64,000 nucleotides of DNA, taken from Komagataeibacter oboediens. GTDB lineage: Bacteria > Pseudomonadota > Alphaproteobacteria > Acetobacterales > Acetobacteraceae. Position numbers and translations under genes: made by a program. Positions 47,630 through 56,346 of this stretch are shown piece by piece (the stretch's first letter is position 1; every line of letters begins with the position of its first letter). Below the pieces are notes generated by a model. That model made no database searches and had not been told where the DNA came from. It saw only the letters and a program-made list of their open reading frames with translations. The stretch spans positions 1 through 64,000 of the forward strand of contig NZ_NKTX01000006.1 in assembly GCF_003207815.1 (NCBI RefSeq). Direction: 5' to 3'.

Positions 47630-48904
47630 CTACTGATACAGACCCGGTTCCGGTGCCCAGCCCGTCAGCAGATGGCGCCCGATTTCAGCGTTTTTCCAGT
47701 CTACCGGATCGTGCAGCGACAGCGTCCGGGCATCACGCCAGTACCGGTCCAGCCCATTGACCGCAGCCGTACCCCGTGCACCTGCCGCGGCCGGTGCATC
47801 CGCCGCCGCCCGCAGGGCCGCGCGCGTGGCAACCGACCGGGCCGCACTGGCCGCCATTGCGGCTGCATTGCGTGATGCCTGTCCGCCTTCATACCGGTCC
47901 AGCATCATGCCTGCCTGCATCACACTGCAATAGGCGGCGAACAGGTCCGCCCCGATTTCACCCAGCAGGCGACGCACATATGGGTCCTGATCCGCACTGT
48001 CCACGCCTGCCGCCCCCCATGGCCGGGCACGTTCGGGCACGAAAGCACAGACCGCACGCAACGCCGCGATGCCGATACCGGTCAGGATGGCGCTGAAACC
48101 GGCCTGAAACCGCAGGGCCACATGCTGGGGCAGCACGGCGTCGGGGTCCAGCGCGTTCCAGTGGTCTTCCACCTTCACGTCCTCCAGCGTCACGGTGCCG
48201 GAATCGGTCGCGCGCTGGCCCATGCGGTCCCAGTCATGATGAAAGACAAGGCCGGGGGCATCATGCGGCACAAGGTCCATGCGCACGCCCGCGCGGATGG
48301 ACCCCGCCTGCTGCGCCCGCACGGGATCGAACGACGACACCGCCACCAGATCCGCGCCGGATGCGCCGGTGGCATAGATCTTGCACCCGGACAGGGCATG
48401 CGTACCATCGGGACAGGGGCGCGCCAGCGTCTGCAGGAACCCATCCGCCGTGCGCCCGTTTTCCGCCACCGCCATGCCAAGAATGGCATGATCCTGCACG
48501 ATCCGATGCGCCAGACGCCGGCGCAGGTCAGACGGCGCATAGGCAAATATCTCGCGCACCAGATCGTCATGCACCTTGTAGATCTGGGCGACCGCCGGAT
48601 CAGCCACGGCAATCCGCAGCATGAGTTCCAGCGACAGGTCCTGCGTCATGCCCAGCCCGCCCCAGTTACATGGCACGGCCAGCGCAAGGATGCCGGTCAA
48701 CTTCAGCGCCGCCACGGCCTGATGGGGATAGCCCCCCGCGCGGTCACGATCTGCAGCCCCCGGGGCGATTTCGGTATCAAGCACGTGCTGCACCCGCAGC
48801 ATGACCTTTCCCACCACCCCGTCAACCTGCCGCGCGGGAAACAGGTCACGCAGCAGGGGGGGCAGCACGCTGCCCTGCACTGGTACATCCGTCATGGGAA
48901 ACAT
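47630..48904 (-). CDS. Acyl-CoA dehydrogenase-like flavin-dependent monooxygenase (SfnB/DszC type)
   Basis: The 424-residue protein has the acyl-CoA dehydrogenase fold but belongs to the FMN monooxygenase/sulfur acquisition branch (SfnB, DszC). Marks include VPCNWGGLGMTQDLSLELML, KIYATGASGADLVAVSS, MGQRATDSGTVTLEDV and VNGLDRYWRDARTLSLHDPVDWK (blocks VNGLDRYWRDART and LHDPVDWK). Such enzymes work with a flavin reductase on organosulfur or aromatic substrates; none is next to it. An ATG at 48892 is an alternative start. It follows the MFS gene by 46 bases. Confidence 0.83.
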   Translation of the reverse strand: MFPMTDVPVQGSVLPPLLRDLFPARQVDGVVGKVMLRVQHVLDTEIAPGAADRDRAGGYPHQAVAALKLTGILALAVPCNWGGLGMTQDLSLELMLRIAVADPAVAQIYKVHDDLVREIFAYAPSDLRRRLAHRIVQDHAILGMAVAENGRTADGFLQTLARPCPDGTHALSGCKIYATGASGADLVAVSSFDPVRAQQAGSIRAGVRMDLVPHDAPGLVFHHDWDRMGQRATDSGTVTLEDVKVEDHWNALDPDAVLPQHVALRFQAGFSAILTGIGIAALRAVCAFVPERARPWGAAGVDSADQDPYVRRLLGEIGADLFAAYCSVMQAGMMLDRYEGGQASRNAAAMAASAARSVATRAALRAAADAPAAAGARGTAAVNGLDRYWRDARTLSLHDPVDWKNAEIGRHLLTGWAPEPGLYQ

Positions 48905-48950
48905 AATTAGGCGTGATGGGACAGGGCATCAACCACCCTGCCCCACCGGA

Positions 48951-50177
48951 TCAGCCCCCGGCCTGCCTGCGGGCGGCGGCGCGTATATCGCTCAGCGTCA
49001 GCAGCCAGATCACGAACCCACCCATGGCCAGGCAGCTCCCGACCCAGCCCACGGATTCCCAGCCCAGCCCCGCGCTGATCGCCATGCCACCCAGCATGGG
49101 ACCAATCGCGTTGGCCATGTTGAATGCGCTCTGGTTCATCGCTGCCGCCAGTGCCTGCGCGTCAACGGCCACACTCAGCAGGCGCGACTGGATCACGGTG
49201 CCAAGTCCGCCGCCACAGCCGATCATGAACACGATCGGCATCATGCCCCACACGGAATGCACCGAACCGGGGAAACCGGCCAGGGCTGCCGCATTGACCA
49301 GCAGCGTGCCACCGATGGTCGGCATCATCTTGCGGTCCGCCGCCCATGCGCACGCCATGGTGCCCACCGTCATGCCCACGCCGAACACCGCCAGCATGAC
49401 CGGCGTCATGTAGGCCGGGGCACGGGTGACTTCCTGCAGGATGGAGGCAAGGTAGGTATAGACACAGAAAATGCCCCCGAACCCCACGACGCCAATCCCC
49501 AGTGTCAGCCAGACCTGCCGGTTGCGCAGGGCGCGGATCTCGGTCATCGCACTGGCATGGGGGCGCGGTGGGTCGGTCGGCACAAAGCGCATGATCAGCA
49601 GCAGGGTGCACAGCGCAAGCGCCGCGATCAGCACGAAGGCCCAGCGCCACCCCACCAGCAGGCCAATCCCGTTGGCCATGGGCACACCGCCAATGGTAGC
49701 GATGGTCAGGCCCAGCACGACCCTTGCCACCGCCTGCGTGCGCCGGTTTTCCGGCACCAGAGAGGATGCGACAATACCCGCCGTGCCGAAATACGCGCCA
49801 TGCGGCAGGCCGCTTATGAACCGACACAGCAGCAGGCACAGATAATTGGGGGCCACGGCGGTCAGGCCATTGCCGATCACATACAGGGCCAGCATGCCGA
49901 TCAGCAGGTGTTTGCGGCTGCATTTCGCCCCCAGCATGGCGATCAGCGGTGCGCCGACGCATACACCGGCGGCGTAGGCCTCGATCGCATGGCCAGCTTC
50001 GGGCACGGTCACATGCATGCCTGCCGAAATCATGGGCACAAGACTCATGGCCGCGAATTCGGCCGTGCCGATGGCAAATCCCCCCATCGCCAGAATGAAA
50101 AAGATCATGCTGGGGTGCCCGGACGGCTGCACGGACGCACGTACGCCTTCACGCGCGATGGTGATTGTATCAGTCAT
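48951..50177 (-). CDS. MFS transporter, DHA1 family
   Basis: A 408-residue permease with 12 predicted helices; it resembles the AraJ/sugar and drug exporter group. The block SGLPHGAYFGTAGIVASSL after helix 4 and GWRWAFVLIAALAL fit the DHA1 pattern. It has a relative at 63123-64000 in this window, with equivalent motifs (TGLPHGALFG). Substrate is unknown. The downstream SfnB-type gene suggests efflux or uptake of a related compound, but that is a guess. Confidence 0.9.
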   Translation of the reverse strand: MTDTITIAREGVRASVQPSGHPSMIFFILAMGGFAIGTAEFAAMSLVPMISAGMHVTVPEAGHAIEAYAAGVCVGAPLIAMLGAKCSRKHLLIGMLALYVIGNGLTAVAPNYLCLLLCRFISGLPHGAYFGTAGIVASSLVPENRRTQAVARVVLGLTIATIGGVPMANGIGLLVGWRWAFVLIAALALCTLLLIMRFVPTDPPRPHASAMTEIRALRNRQVWLTLGIGVVGFGGIFCVYTYLASILQEVTRAPAYMTPVMLAVFGVGMTVGTMACAWAADRKMMPTIGGTLLVNAAALAGFPGSVHSVWGMMPIVFMIGCGGGLGTVIQSRLLSVAVDAQALAAAMNQSAFNMANAIGPMLGGMAISAGLGWESVGWVGSCLAMGGFVIWLLTLSDIRAAARRQAGG

Positions 50178-50412
50178 GCATATGCTCTGGACAAAAATAA
50201 AAAAGCGCGCTGCTGCACGCTGTTACTTTTGTGGCCGATACACCCATGCCGGACTGGCTACAAGCCTGCCGGGGCGTGTCCTTTCCTGCCCATTCCCGGA
50301 TGAATGGCCATAAAAGGCGAAAAACGTTTCCTGTTCCCGGCCTGTGTCATATTTTGTCAAAAAAAGGTGCGGAGATCCGTACCCGTGCCGCACCGATCCC
50401 ACCTGCCCCGCT

Positions 50413-50961
50413 TCATCGTACCGGATGTTCGGCCTGTTTCCTTATGGCGGCCAGCATGCGCCGCCGGATCAGGCCACTGACGGGACGGATCAGGTACCAG
50501 TACGGCGCGAAACGCTGCCGCATGGCGGGTGTAGGGCAGAAGACCCGTGTCTCGGTCACCAGCAGGGAGTGGCCTGCATAAGCGGGCTCCACCGCGAAAC
50601 TCATGACCAGCCTGCAGACATCCCTGCGCTGGCAGGCCATGAAATCCGAACGCGATGCAATATCAAGCAGACCGTAATCCAGACGCCAGAACGCGCCGAT
50701 CAGGCCCATGGCCACCTCCCTGTCACCCACGCGGCCAAGGGGCGTGAAACCATCCAGATCCAGCGCCCTGCGCTGCGACAGCCCCAGCAGACGCGCGGGC
50801 TTTTCCCGCATGGCGATGGCACGGCGGACCAAGGGATCGTGCCGGGCACGATAACGGCTGACACACTGCACGATTACGCCACCCGGGGCACGAATGCGCA
50901 GGGCATGGCGTTCCCGAAACGTAAAAACAGGTAGCAGGTCATCAATCAGGGCCATCATCAT
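50413..50961 (-). CDS. Small protein of unknown function, SRPBCC-like
   Basis: The 182-residue product is not clearly assigned. The last 100 residues (TPLGRVGDREVAMGLIGAFWR, then RLVMSFAVEPAYAGHSLLVTETRV, and FAPYWYLIRPVSGLIRRRML) have the alternation and final helix of a START/SRPBCC-like domain. I start at MMMALIDDLLP, with GAAGG seven bases upstream. No partner in an operon: a terminator lies upstream, 46 bases from the start. Confidence 0.65.
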   Translation of the reverse strand: MMMALIDDLLPVFTFRERHALRIRAPGGVIVQCVSRYRARHDPLVRRAIAMREKPARLLGLSQRRALDLDGFTPLGRVGDREVAMGLIGAFWRLDYGLLDIASRSDFMACQRRDVCRLVMSFAVEPAYAGHSLLVTETRVFCPTPAMRQRFAPYWYLIRPVSGLIRRRMLAAIRKQAEHPVR

Positions 50962-51006
50962 GCCTTCATGAAAAAAGGAAGGGATCCGGCCCCATCCTAC
51001 AGGCAT

Positions 51007-51028
51007 AAAAAAAGACGCCGAAGCGCCT
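51007..51028 (-). terminator. Rho-independent terminator of the 43-residue peptide gene
   Basis: On the minus strand a six-base stem AGGCGC/GCGTCT closes on a TTCG loop and is followed by seven T. It lies about 98 bases past the peptide stop codon, with a further stem at 51067-51088 in between. Confidence 0.85.
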
Positions 51029-51066
51029 GACCCATTTTATTCATTATCGCCTGCTGGCCGCCGGCC

Positions 51067-51088
51067 ATTCCCACACTGGCGTGGGAAT
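51067..51088. repeat. Inverted repeat in the 3' untranslated part of the peptide gene
   Basis: ATTCCCAC at 51067-51074 pairs perfectly with GTGGGAAT at 51081-51088 around a six-base loop. It lies between the peptide stop and the terminator. Confidence 0.6.
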
Positions 51089-51125
51089 TCCGGCTGCAGG
51101 GGTATCAGGACAGAAACCCCCGGGC

Positions 51126-51257
51126 TCAGGCAGCGCGATCAGACACGATGGTTGCGATCATCAGGGCAGCGATCATGGGCAGGAATGCAACCATGGTCAG
51201 GGAAGACATGGCGTTCACGGAGTGGGCAATCATGGTGTTGATGTTTTCAATAAACAT
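51126..51257 (-). CDS. Small 43-residue membrane peptide
   Basis: A short gene not reachable by ordinary length filters. AGAGGA stands eight bases before the ATG. The peptide begins MFIENINTMIAHSVNAM and then has a hydrophobic stretch from about residue 21 (TMVAFLPMIAALMIATIV) before a short charged end SDRAA. One membrane helix is predicted, with six methionines. A strong hairpin covers the ribosome site and a rho-independent terminator follows, so it looks like a real, regulated transcript. It might be a small toxin-like or regulatory membrane peptide; this is inference. No family recognised. Confidence 0.7.
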   Translation of the reverse strand: MFIENINTMIAHSVNAMSSLTMVAFLPMIAALMIATIVSDRAA

Positions 51258-51260
51258 TTC

Positions 51261-51310
51261 TCGGTTCCTCTGGTGTTGAGTTGGTGAACCGGAAGGAACA
51301 CCAGAACCGA
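51261..51310 (-). promoter_or_regulatory. 5' UTR hairpin enclosing the ribosome site of the small peptide gene
   Basis: TCGGTTC-CTCTGGTGTT (51261-51277) pairs with AACACCAG-AACCGA (51297-51310): 14 base pairs with a three-base bulge, loop of 19. The bulge contains part of AGAGGA, so ribosome access should be limited. A competing hairpin between GGTTC and GAACC uses the same segment. The stem ends three bases before the ATG. Confidence 0.65.
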
Positions 51311-51728
51311 AATACTCGCAATGGAAATAATATACCGACGAAGCGCGTTTTACAGGTCATTACATGATGTAAATATTATAAGTGTCCAACAATTACCCAA
51401 ACGGAGCGGAACACCATTCATCTGTTCCGGACACTTTTGGAAATATGCCACAAAAAATGGCAGAGCCTTTTCAGGGTCTGCCATCGGGTCAATAAGGTCG
51501 GTTAAAATTTATGCAAATGCCTAAAATTTAACCGAACCACTTCACGTTTTCGTGAGGTCAGTTTGCTGCATTCCGCCATCTACCATACAGGCCGGGAGGC
51601 AACCGGACGCCCCGCAAAAGAGTAGTCCGGAAAAACAGTCGTATTTTCAATAACCTGCATCATCCCTCCCGTCCAGCCTAAAAACAGGTCATTCTTCATT
51701 AATCTGAAAATAACCTGTCTGCTGTCCG
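51311..51728. other. Intergenic region with palindromes before the keto acid decarboxylase stop
   Basis: About 418 bases. A GGTTAAA...TTTAACC inverted repeat lies at 51500-51533 and a second hairpin, ACTTCACG/CGTGAGGT around TTTT, at 51539-51558. The promoter of the small peptide should lie near 51320-51400 (minus). A 67-codon plus-strand frame at 51321 lacks support. Confidence 0.5.
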
Positions 51729-53405
51729 TCAGGGCAATTCAGGGGTTTCGAGTCCATAATCGTAGCGCCGTACCGCCTGCCCCATCACCGCCAGTCCAGC
51801 GGGTGCATCCATGGGGGCAAAACCGACCTCGATAAAGGCGAGTCCTTCATGCTGTTCCGCCTGCGCCAGCGCCTTATCCAGCGTGGATACGTCATTGGCC
51901 TTCAACGACAGCACGGCGGCCATGTCGCCCCCCATCGCCGCAGGCAGGTCGGCATAATTCCAGTTGGCGACATCGTTATAGACCGCCTGCGGGCCAAGGA
52001 TCATCCGTTCAATGGTATAGCCACCGTTATTGACCAGAAAGATCGTGATATTGCAGCGGTGCCGCAGCAGGGTGGACAGTTCCTGTGCCGTCATCTGGAA
52101 CGATCCATCGCCAATAAACAGCACATGCCGCCGGTCCGGCATGGCCAGACAGGCCCCAAGACTTGCGGGTAGTGAATAGCCGATCGCCGCCCAGACCGGC
52201 TGCACCAGCAGGCTGCACCCGGCGGGCAGGCGGGCATGCAGCATTGCCACCATGGACGACCCGTTATCAGCGCCCACGATATCTCCCGGGCGCAGGAAGG
52301 CTTCTGCCCGCTGCCAGAAGACCGCCTGCCCCCAGGGCCGCGCATCAGGCGACGCCGGCACGGCATGATCAGGCTGGACCGGACGCGCCGGGTGCGCGGG
52401 CGGCGTGTCCTTCAGGGCCTGTTCCGCCGCGTCGAGCAGGTCGGCCGCGGTAATGCCCTGCATGTTCCTGCCATCACAGTTCAGGCTGAACGGCTGGATA
52501 TCAACCAGCGCACCGGGCTGCAGGTTCTGTGAGAAATAACCGGAGGTGGAATCGACAAACCTGACGCCCAGCCCGATGACGCAGTCCGCCCCACTCACAT
52601 AATCCGCCACACCGGGGGCGGAGGCCTGCCCCCCATACTGACCCAGCCACAATGGCCCCGTTTCCGGCAGCAACGTACGGGCGGTAGACAGGGCCGCATA
52701 AGGAATGCCGTGCTGCGTGCACAGTCGCACGACACGATCATGCAGTCCGTACTGGCGTACCATGGCATCCACCAGCACAACGGGCTGGCGCGCCTGCGCA
52801 AGGCGCTGCACGATCCATTGCGCCGCCTGCGCCAGCAGTCCGGGATCCGACGTGACAGACACCGGGGACGGGGGCGGCACATCGACATCAACGTAGCAGA
52901 TGTCAGAGGGAAACTGGATATAGACCGGGCGCTGCAGCGTCTGCACGGCATGCAGCAGCCGATCGGTTTCCACCACGGCCGTCGCAGGCTGCAACCGGGT
53001 GCTGGCTGCGGTGAACTGCCGGTAGCAGGCCATGACGTTATCATAGTCGCCATCGGCCAGGGTGTGATGCACTAGCGCGCGCGAGTGGACGGCATGCAGG
53101 GGCGGCATGCCCGAAATCACCACCACCGGCACGCCTTCTGCGGCAGCGCCCGCCACGGCGGACAGCGCGGACAGATCCCCCACGCCATAGGTCACCAGCA
53201 CGGCCCCGATACCAGTCATGCGGGCATCGCCATCCGCGGCATAGGCTGCATTGAGTTCATTGCAGGTGCCAATGAACTCAATGCCGGCCGTGCGTTCGAT
53301 CAGTTCAAGGAATTCAAGATTGTAATCGCCGGGAACACCATAAATGCGCGAAACACCGATATGCCGGAGCCGGTCCAGCAGCATACTTCCGATTGATCCG
53401 CGCAT
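51729..53405 (-). CDS. ThDP-dependent 2-keto acid decarboxylase (indolepyruvate/pyruvate decarboxylase family)
   Basis: The 558-residue enzyme decarboxylates a 2-keto acid to an aldehyde. The catalytic glutamate is E50 in CNELNAAYAADG. The adjacent histidine pair is in ALVHHTLADGDY. The ThDP-Mg motif reads GDGSFQMTAQELST...NNGGYTIE. It is much closer by eye to the indolepyruvate/branched-chain keto acid decarboxylase group (YGVPGDYNLEFLELIE) than to typical acetic acid bacterial pyruvate decarboxylase. The start MRGSIGSMLLDRLRHIG may be a few residues long (MLLDRL is the homologous start). Confidence 0.92.
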   Translation of the reverse strand: MRGSIGSMLLDRLRHIGVSRIYGVPGDYNLEFLELIERTAGIEFIGTCNELNAAYAADGDARMTGIGAVLVTYGVGDLSALSAVAGAAAEGVPVVVISGMPPLHAVHSRALVHHTLADGDYDNVMACYRQFTAASTRLQPATAVVETDRLLHAVQTLQRPVYIQFPSDICYVDVDVPPPSPVSVTSDPGLLAQAAQWIVQRLAQARQPVVLVDAMVRQYGLHDRVVRLCTQHGIPYAALSTARTLLPETGPLWLGQYGGQASAPGVADYVSGADCVIGLGVRFVDSTSGYFSQNLQPGALVDIQPFSLNCDGRNMQGITAADLLDAAEQALKDTPPAHPARPVQPDHAVPASPDARPWGQAVFWQRAEAFLRPGDIVGADNGSSMVAMLHARLPAGCSLLVQPVWAAIGYSLPASLGACLAMPDRRHVLFIGDGSFQMTAQELSTLLRHRCNITIFLVNNGGYTIERMILGPQAVYNDVANWNYADLPAAMGGDMAAVLSLKANDVSTLDKALAQAEQHEGLAFIEVGFAPMDAPAGLAVMGQAVRRYDYGLETPELP

Positions 53406-53457
53406 GCCGTCTTTCCCCTAACCTGTTGCCGCCCGGCCTGAATTGGCCGGACCGGAG

Positions 53458-54798
53458 TCAATAGATATCAAAATCATTGTTTCCGGTGGATGAAAAGGCC
53501 ATGCGGCGTTCGGTCAGGTTCAGGATCCACGATGACATGTCCGACCGCGTGCGGGGGAACGGCAGGCGGTGCACCATGGAGCGCATGCTGTAGAATTTGC
53601 GGTACATGGTCTGGATGCGCTGTTCCATCTGGCCGGGCGTGCAGTTCTTGGGCCAGATATGGCAGACCTGTCCGGGCCAGCGGTCGATATCCTCAGGGTC
53701 GATGATCCGGCCCGCCTTTTTCATCCGTTCAAACAGCGCCGTCCCCTTGGTGGGGGTCAGGATATTGAAATAGGCCGCCGGAACCTTGTGCGCCTCAAGA
53801 AAGGACAGGGTCGCGTTATAGACGTCTGGGTGTTCATCATCGTACCCGAAGATGAAGTTGAGCGAGTAACTGATGTCGCGCCTGCGCAGGTTGTCAAACA
53901 TCTCGCCATAGCGGCTGGCCTTGTTCCAGCCCTTTTTCATGCCCTGCAGCATTTCTTCATCAATGCTTTCGATACCGATATTCACATGCATCACGCCGCT
54001 GCGCTGCGCCAGGTCAAGGAAATCGGTATCAAGGCACAGATTGGACGACCACAGCGTGGACCACCGGATCTTCAGCGACACCAGACCTTCCATCAGTTCC
54101 ATCGCACGGCTTTTCTTGCCGCCGAAATTACTTTCACCGAAGAAGAAGTGGCTGCCCTTGTTCTTGATCCGCTCCAGTTCGGCCACCATCTGGTCCACCG
54201 GCCGCCAGCGGTAGCGCCCGCCAAGATAGAAGCGTTCCGAACAGAAATCGCACACGAACGGACACCCGCGTGAGGACTGCACCGCAAATGTGCGGAAAGG
54301 ACCGAATTTCTTCAGGTCCAGCAGGTCGTACCGCGGCGGCGGCAGGTCGTTGAGTTCCTTCAGCGGGGCGGCGCGATAGATCTTCTGCAGGCGGTCGGCG
54401 GCAGCGTCCTCCAGCATTGTCTTCCAGATCGGCTCGGCTTCGCCCACGCCTACGGCGTCGCAGTGTTCGGCGGCTTCGTCGGCATAGAAGAAGGCATGCG
54501 GCCCCCCCATGATGACCTTGACCCCACGGCGACGGAATTCAGCCGCGATGTCATAGGCGCGGGGGGAATGCAGCGTCCAGGCCGACAGGGCGACCACGTC
54601 CACCGGCACGTCGAAGTCGATATCTTCTAACTGTTCATCAAGCAGGGTGACGGTCCATTCCCGTGGCGTCAGCGCCGCAAGATATGGCAGCGCAAGCGGT
54701 ACCATCTGCCGTCGCTTGGTCTTGAAAATGGTCCGGTCGGTCTTGGACCGGTAATGCGACGGCTGGATAATCAGCAGCTTGAGATCTGTCTTGGACAT
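53458..54798 (-). CDS. B12-binding domain radical SAM protein
   Basis: The 446-residue protein has an N-terminal cobalamin-binding-like Rossmann domain (about 6-135; AYDIAAEFRRRGVKVIMGGPH) and a radical SAM barrel with the cluster cysteines C179, C183 and C186 (RGCPFVCDFC). Later segments, MHVNIGIESIDEEMLQGMKKG and YFNILTPTKGTALFERMKKAG, fit the family of lipid, antibiotic and hopanoid methylases and related enzymes. The C-terminal 60 residues have no assignment. It stands alone between the decarboxylase and the AT-rich region, so the substrate is unknown. Confidence 0.92.
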   Translation of the reverse strand: MSKTDLKLLIIQPSHYRSKTDRTIFKTKRRQMVPLALPYLAALTPREWTVTLLDEQLEDIDFDVPVDVVALSAWTLHSPRAYDIAAEFRRRGVKVIMGGPHAFFYADEAAEHCDAVGVGEAEPIWKTMLEDAAADRLQKIYRAAPLKELNDLPPPRYDLLDLKKFGPFRTFAVQSSRGCPFVCDFCSERFYLGGRYRWRPVDQMVAELERIKNKGSHFFFGESNFGGKKSRAMELMEGLVSLKIRWSTLWSSNLCLDTDFLDLAQRSGVMHVNIGIESIDEEMLQGMKKGWNKASRYGEMFDNLRRRDISYSLNFIFGYDDEHPDVYNATLSFLEAHKVPAAYFNILTPTKGTALFERMKKAGRIIDPEDIDRWPGQVCHIWPKNCTPGQMEQRIQTMYRKFYSMRSMVHRLPFPRTRSDMSSWILNLTERRMAFSSTGNNDFDIY

Positions 54799-55398
54799 GC
54801 TTCAGCTCTTATGGACCCGGATGTGGTAAGGAATATCCTGATAAATAACTCTTTCTCATATCGTACGTTTTTTGTCCCACATGTCCACTGCACGAAATAA
54901 ACAGCACCTAATCATTCATGTTTGTATAGAATGCGCACATGTCACATATCAAAAAATTGCATGATTATTTATTTGAGTTTTACTTTTATTACTTTATTAT
55001 TATTTTTACAATTTGTAACTATTATTTTCCGCTTCACAACAACTGAAAAGATACACATATCTGATTTCAGCCTGCTGCATGTCTGGCACGGTCTGAGGGG
55101 AAATGACAGCGGGCCTGCATACACTCGTACGATAGGGAACAGCCCCCCCGCACCAGCTCCTACAGCCACAACCGCGCAGGCACGCTGCCGGCATGATCCC
55201 GTCAGTTTTGAGGTATCGGGGGATTACAGGTGCTACGGCCCCCGGCACGGCGCGACCCATTGCCGCGACAGGCGTGCTGGCTGACACGTTCTGCGCACCA
55301 GCCAGCCAAAGCGGCTGCTTCTGAAGCGTTTCAAAACAGCTTCACCACAACCTGCCTTGAATTCGCGGGACGAGTCACAGGCCGAGTGCCGGAAGCGC
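54799..55398. other. AT-rich intergenic region upstream of the radical SAM gene
   Basis: 600 bases without a gene; 54840-55060 is almost pure A and T, and includes the radical SAM promoter. The stretch 55301-55352 holds a double hairpin repeat. A possible 120-codon plus-strand frame at 54922 changes composition half way and has no family resemblance, so is not called. Confidence 0.6.
55301..55352. repeat. Intergenic double-hairpin repeat, copy C
   Basis: On the minus strand GAAGC(T)GTTTT...AAACGCTTC (55323-55343) is followed by a second hairpin, AGCC/GGCT (55304-55316). The order of hairpins matches the repeat at 35719-35793. Confidence 0.45.
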
Positions 55399-56286
55399 CT
55401 ATTCCGGCAGGTCGGTATTCGCCTGGCCACCGGTCACGCCATCATGCTCCAGCATGTCGATAATGGCGGCGGCCGTTTCTTCTACCGAGCGGTGGGTCAC
55501 GTTGATGACAGGCCATTTATGGCGCGTGCACAACCGCCGTGCCCATTGCAGTTCTTCCTGCACATTCTGCGGATCAATATAAGGTTTGACGGAGGAGACG
55601 GACATACCCGGTGCCGCCATAGACCGGCCCGGCAACATCATCCCCACGCGCGAACGCCGGATTTCCAGCAGCGTATAGGGATCAATCGTCAACCCGACCA
55701 CAAGACCCGGGAAATCCTGCAGCCCGACGGGCAGGGGTGCATGGGGCACCAGCGGGATATTGGCCGCCCGGATGCCACGATTGGCCAGATAGAAGCATGT
55801 CGGGGTCTTGGATGTGCGCGAGACACCGACAAGGACCACATCCGCCTTCGTCAGGTCTGTCGTCTTCTGCCCGTCATCATGGGAGATGACGTACTGCATC
55901 GCCTCGATCCGTCGGCGGTAGGTATCATCCATCACATACTGGCCGCCGGGATGGCGTTCCGCCACAATCCCGGTCTGCTGTTCCAGGAAATGGATGGTTC
56001 CATCAAGGATATTCTTGACCTGTACTCCCATGCGCGCGCACCCCATGCGCAGCATGTTCTGCAGGTCCGGGGATGTAAGCGAGGACAGCACCGGACCCGG
56101 CTCATCCCCGATTCCGGACAGCACGCGCGCCACCTGCACGCGTGTGCGGATCAGGTTCCAGTTACGTGGGGAAAAAGCCGCGGACTGGAACTGCGCGCTG
56201 CAGGCCCGCATGACTGCTTCCAGCGCCTGCCCCGTCGCTTCGGATACAAGATGCAGGATAATTTCGCCCATGGCCCTGCCTGACAT
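55399..56286 (-). CDS. ppsR: Pyruvate, phosphate dikinase regulatory protein (PSRP, DUF299)
   Basis: This bifunctional kinase/pyrophosphorylase phosphorylates and dephosphorylates the regulatory threonine of PPDK. The 295-residue protein has the P-loop-like GVSRTSKTP at 154-162, the N-terminal IILHLVSEATGQALEAV, GGQYVMDDTYRRRIEAM and VTHRSVEETAAAI. The location, 60 bases downstream of ppdK, supports PPDK as target rather than PEP synthase. A start five residues on (MGEIILHLVS) is equally likely. Confidence 0.93.
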   Translation of the reverse strand: MSGRAMGEIILHLVSEATGQALEAVMRACSAQFQSAAFSPRNWNLIRTRVQVARVLSGIGDEPGPVLSSLTSPDLQNMLRMGCARMGVQVKNILDGTIHFLEQQTGIVAERHPGGQYVMDDTYRRRIEAMQYVISHDDGQKTTDLTKADVVLVGVSRTSKTPTCFYLANRGIRAANIPLVPHAPLPVGLQDFPGLVVGLTIDPYTLLEIRRSRVGMMLPGRSMAAPGMSVSSVKPYIDPQNVQEELQWARRLCTRHKWPVINVTHRSVEETAAAIIDMLEHDGVTGGQANTDLPE

Positions 56287-56346
56287 GGCGCCCCGCCTTC
56301 AGGCAGGGCGCCATTTCCGTATGTTGAAACCGACGGAAGACCTGTC

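Noticed and set aside
51321-51524. 67-codon plus-strand frame near the small peptide gene
   Set aside because: Composition and the palindromes inside argue for control DNA; no ribosome site of quality.
54922-55284. 120-codon plus-strand frame in the AT-rich spacer
   Set aside because: Half AT-rich and half GC-rich with unlike amino acid content, so a chance frame.
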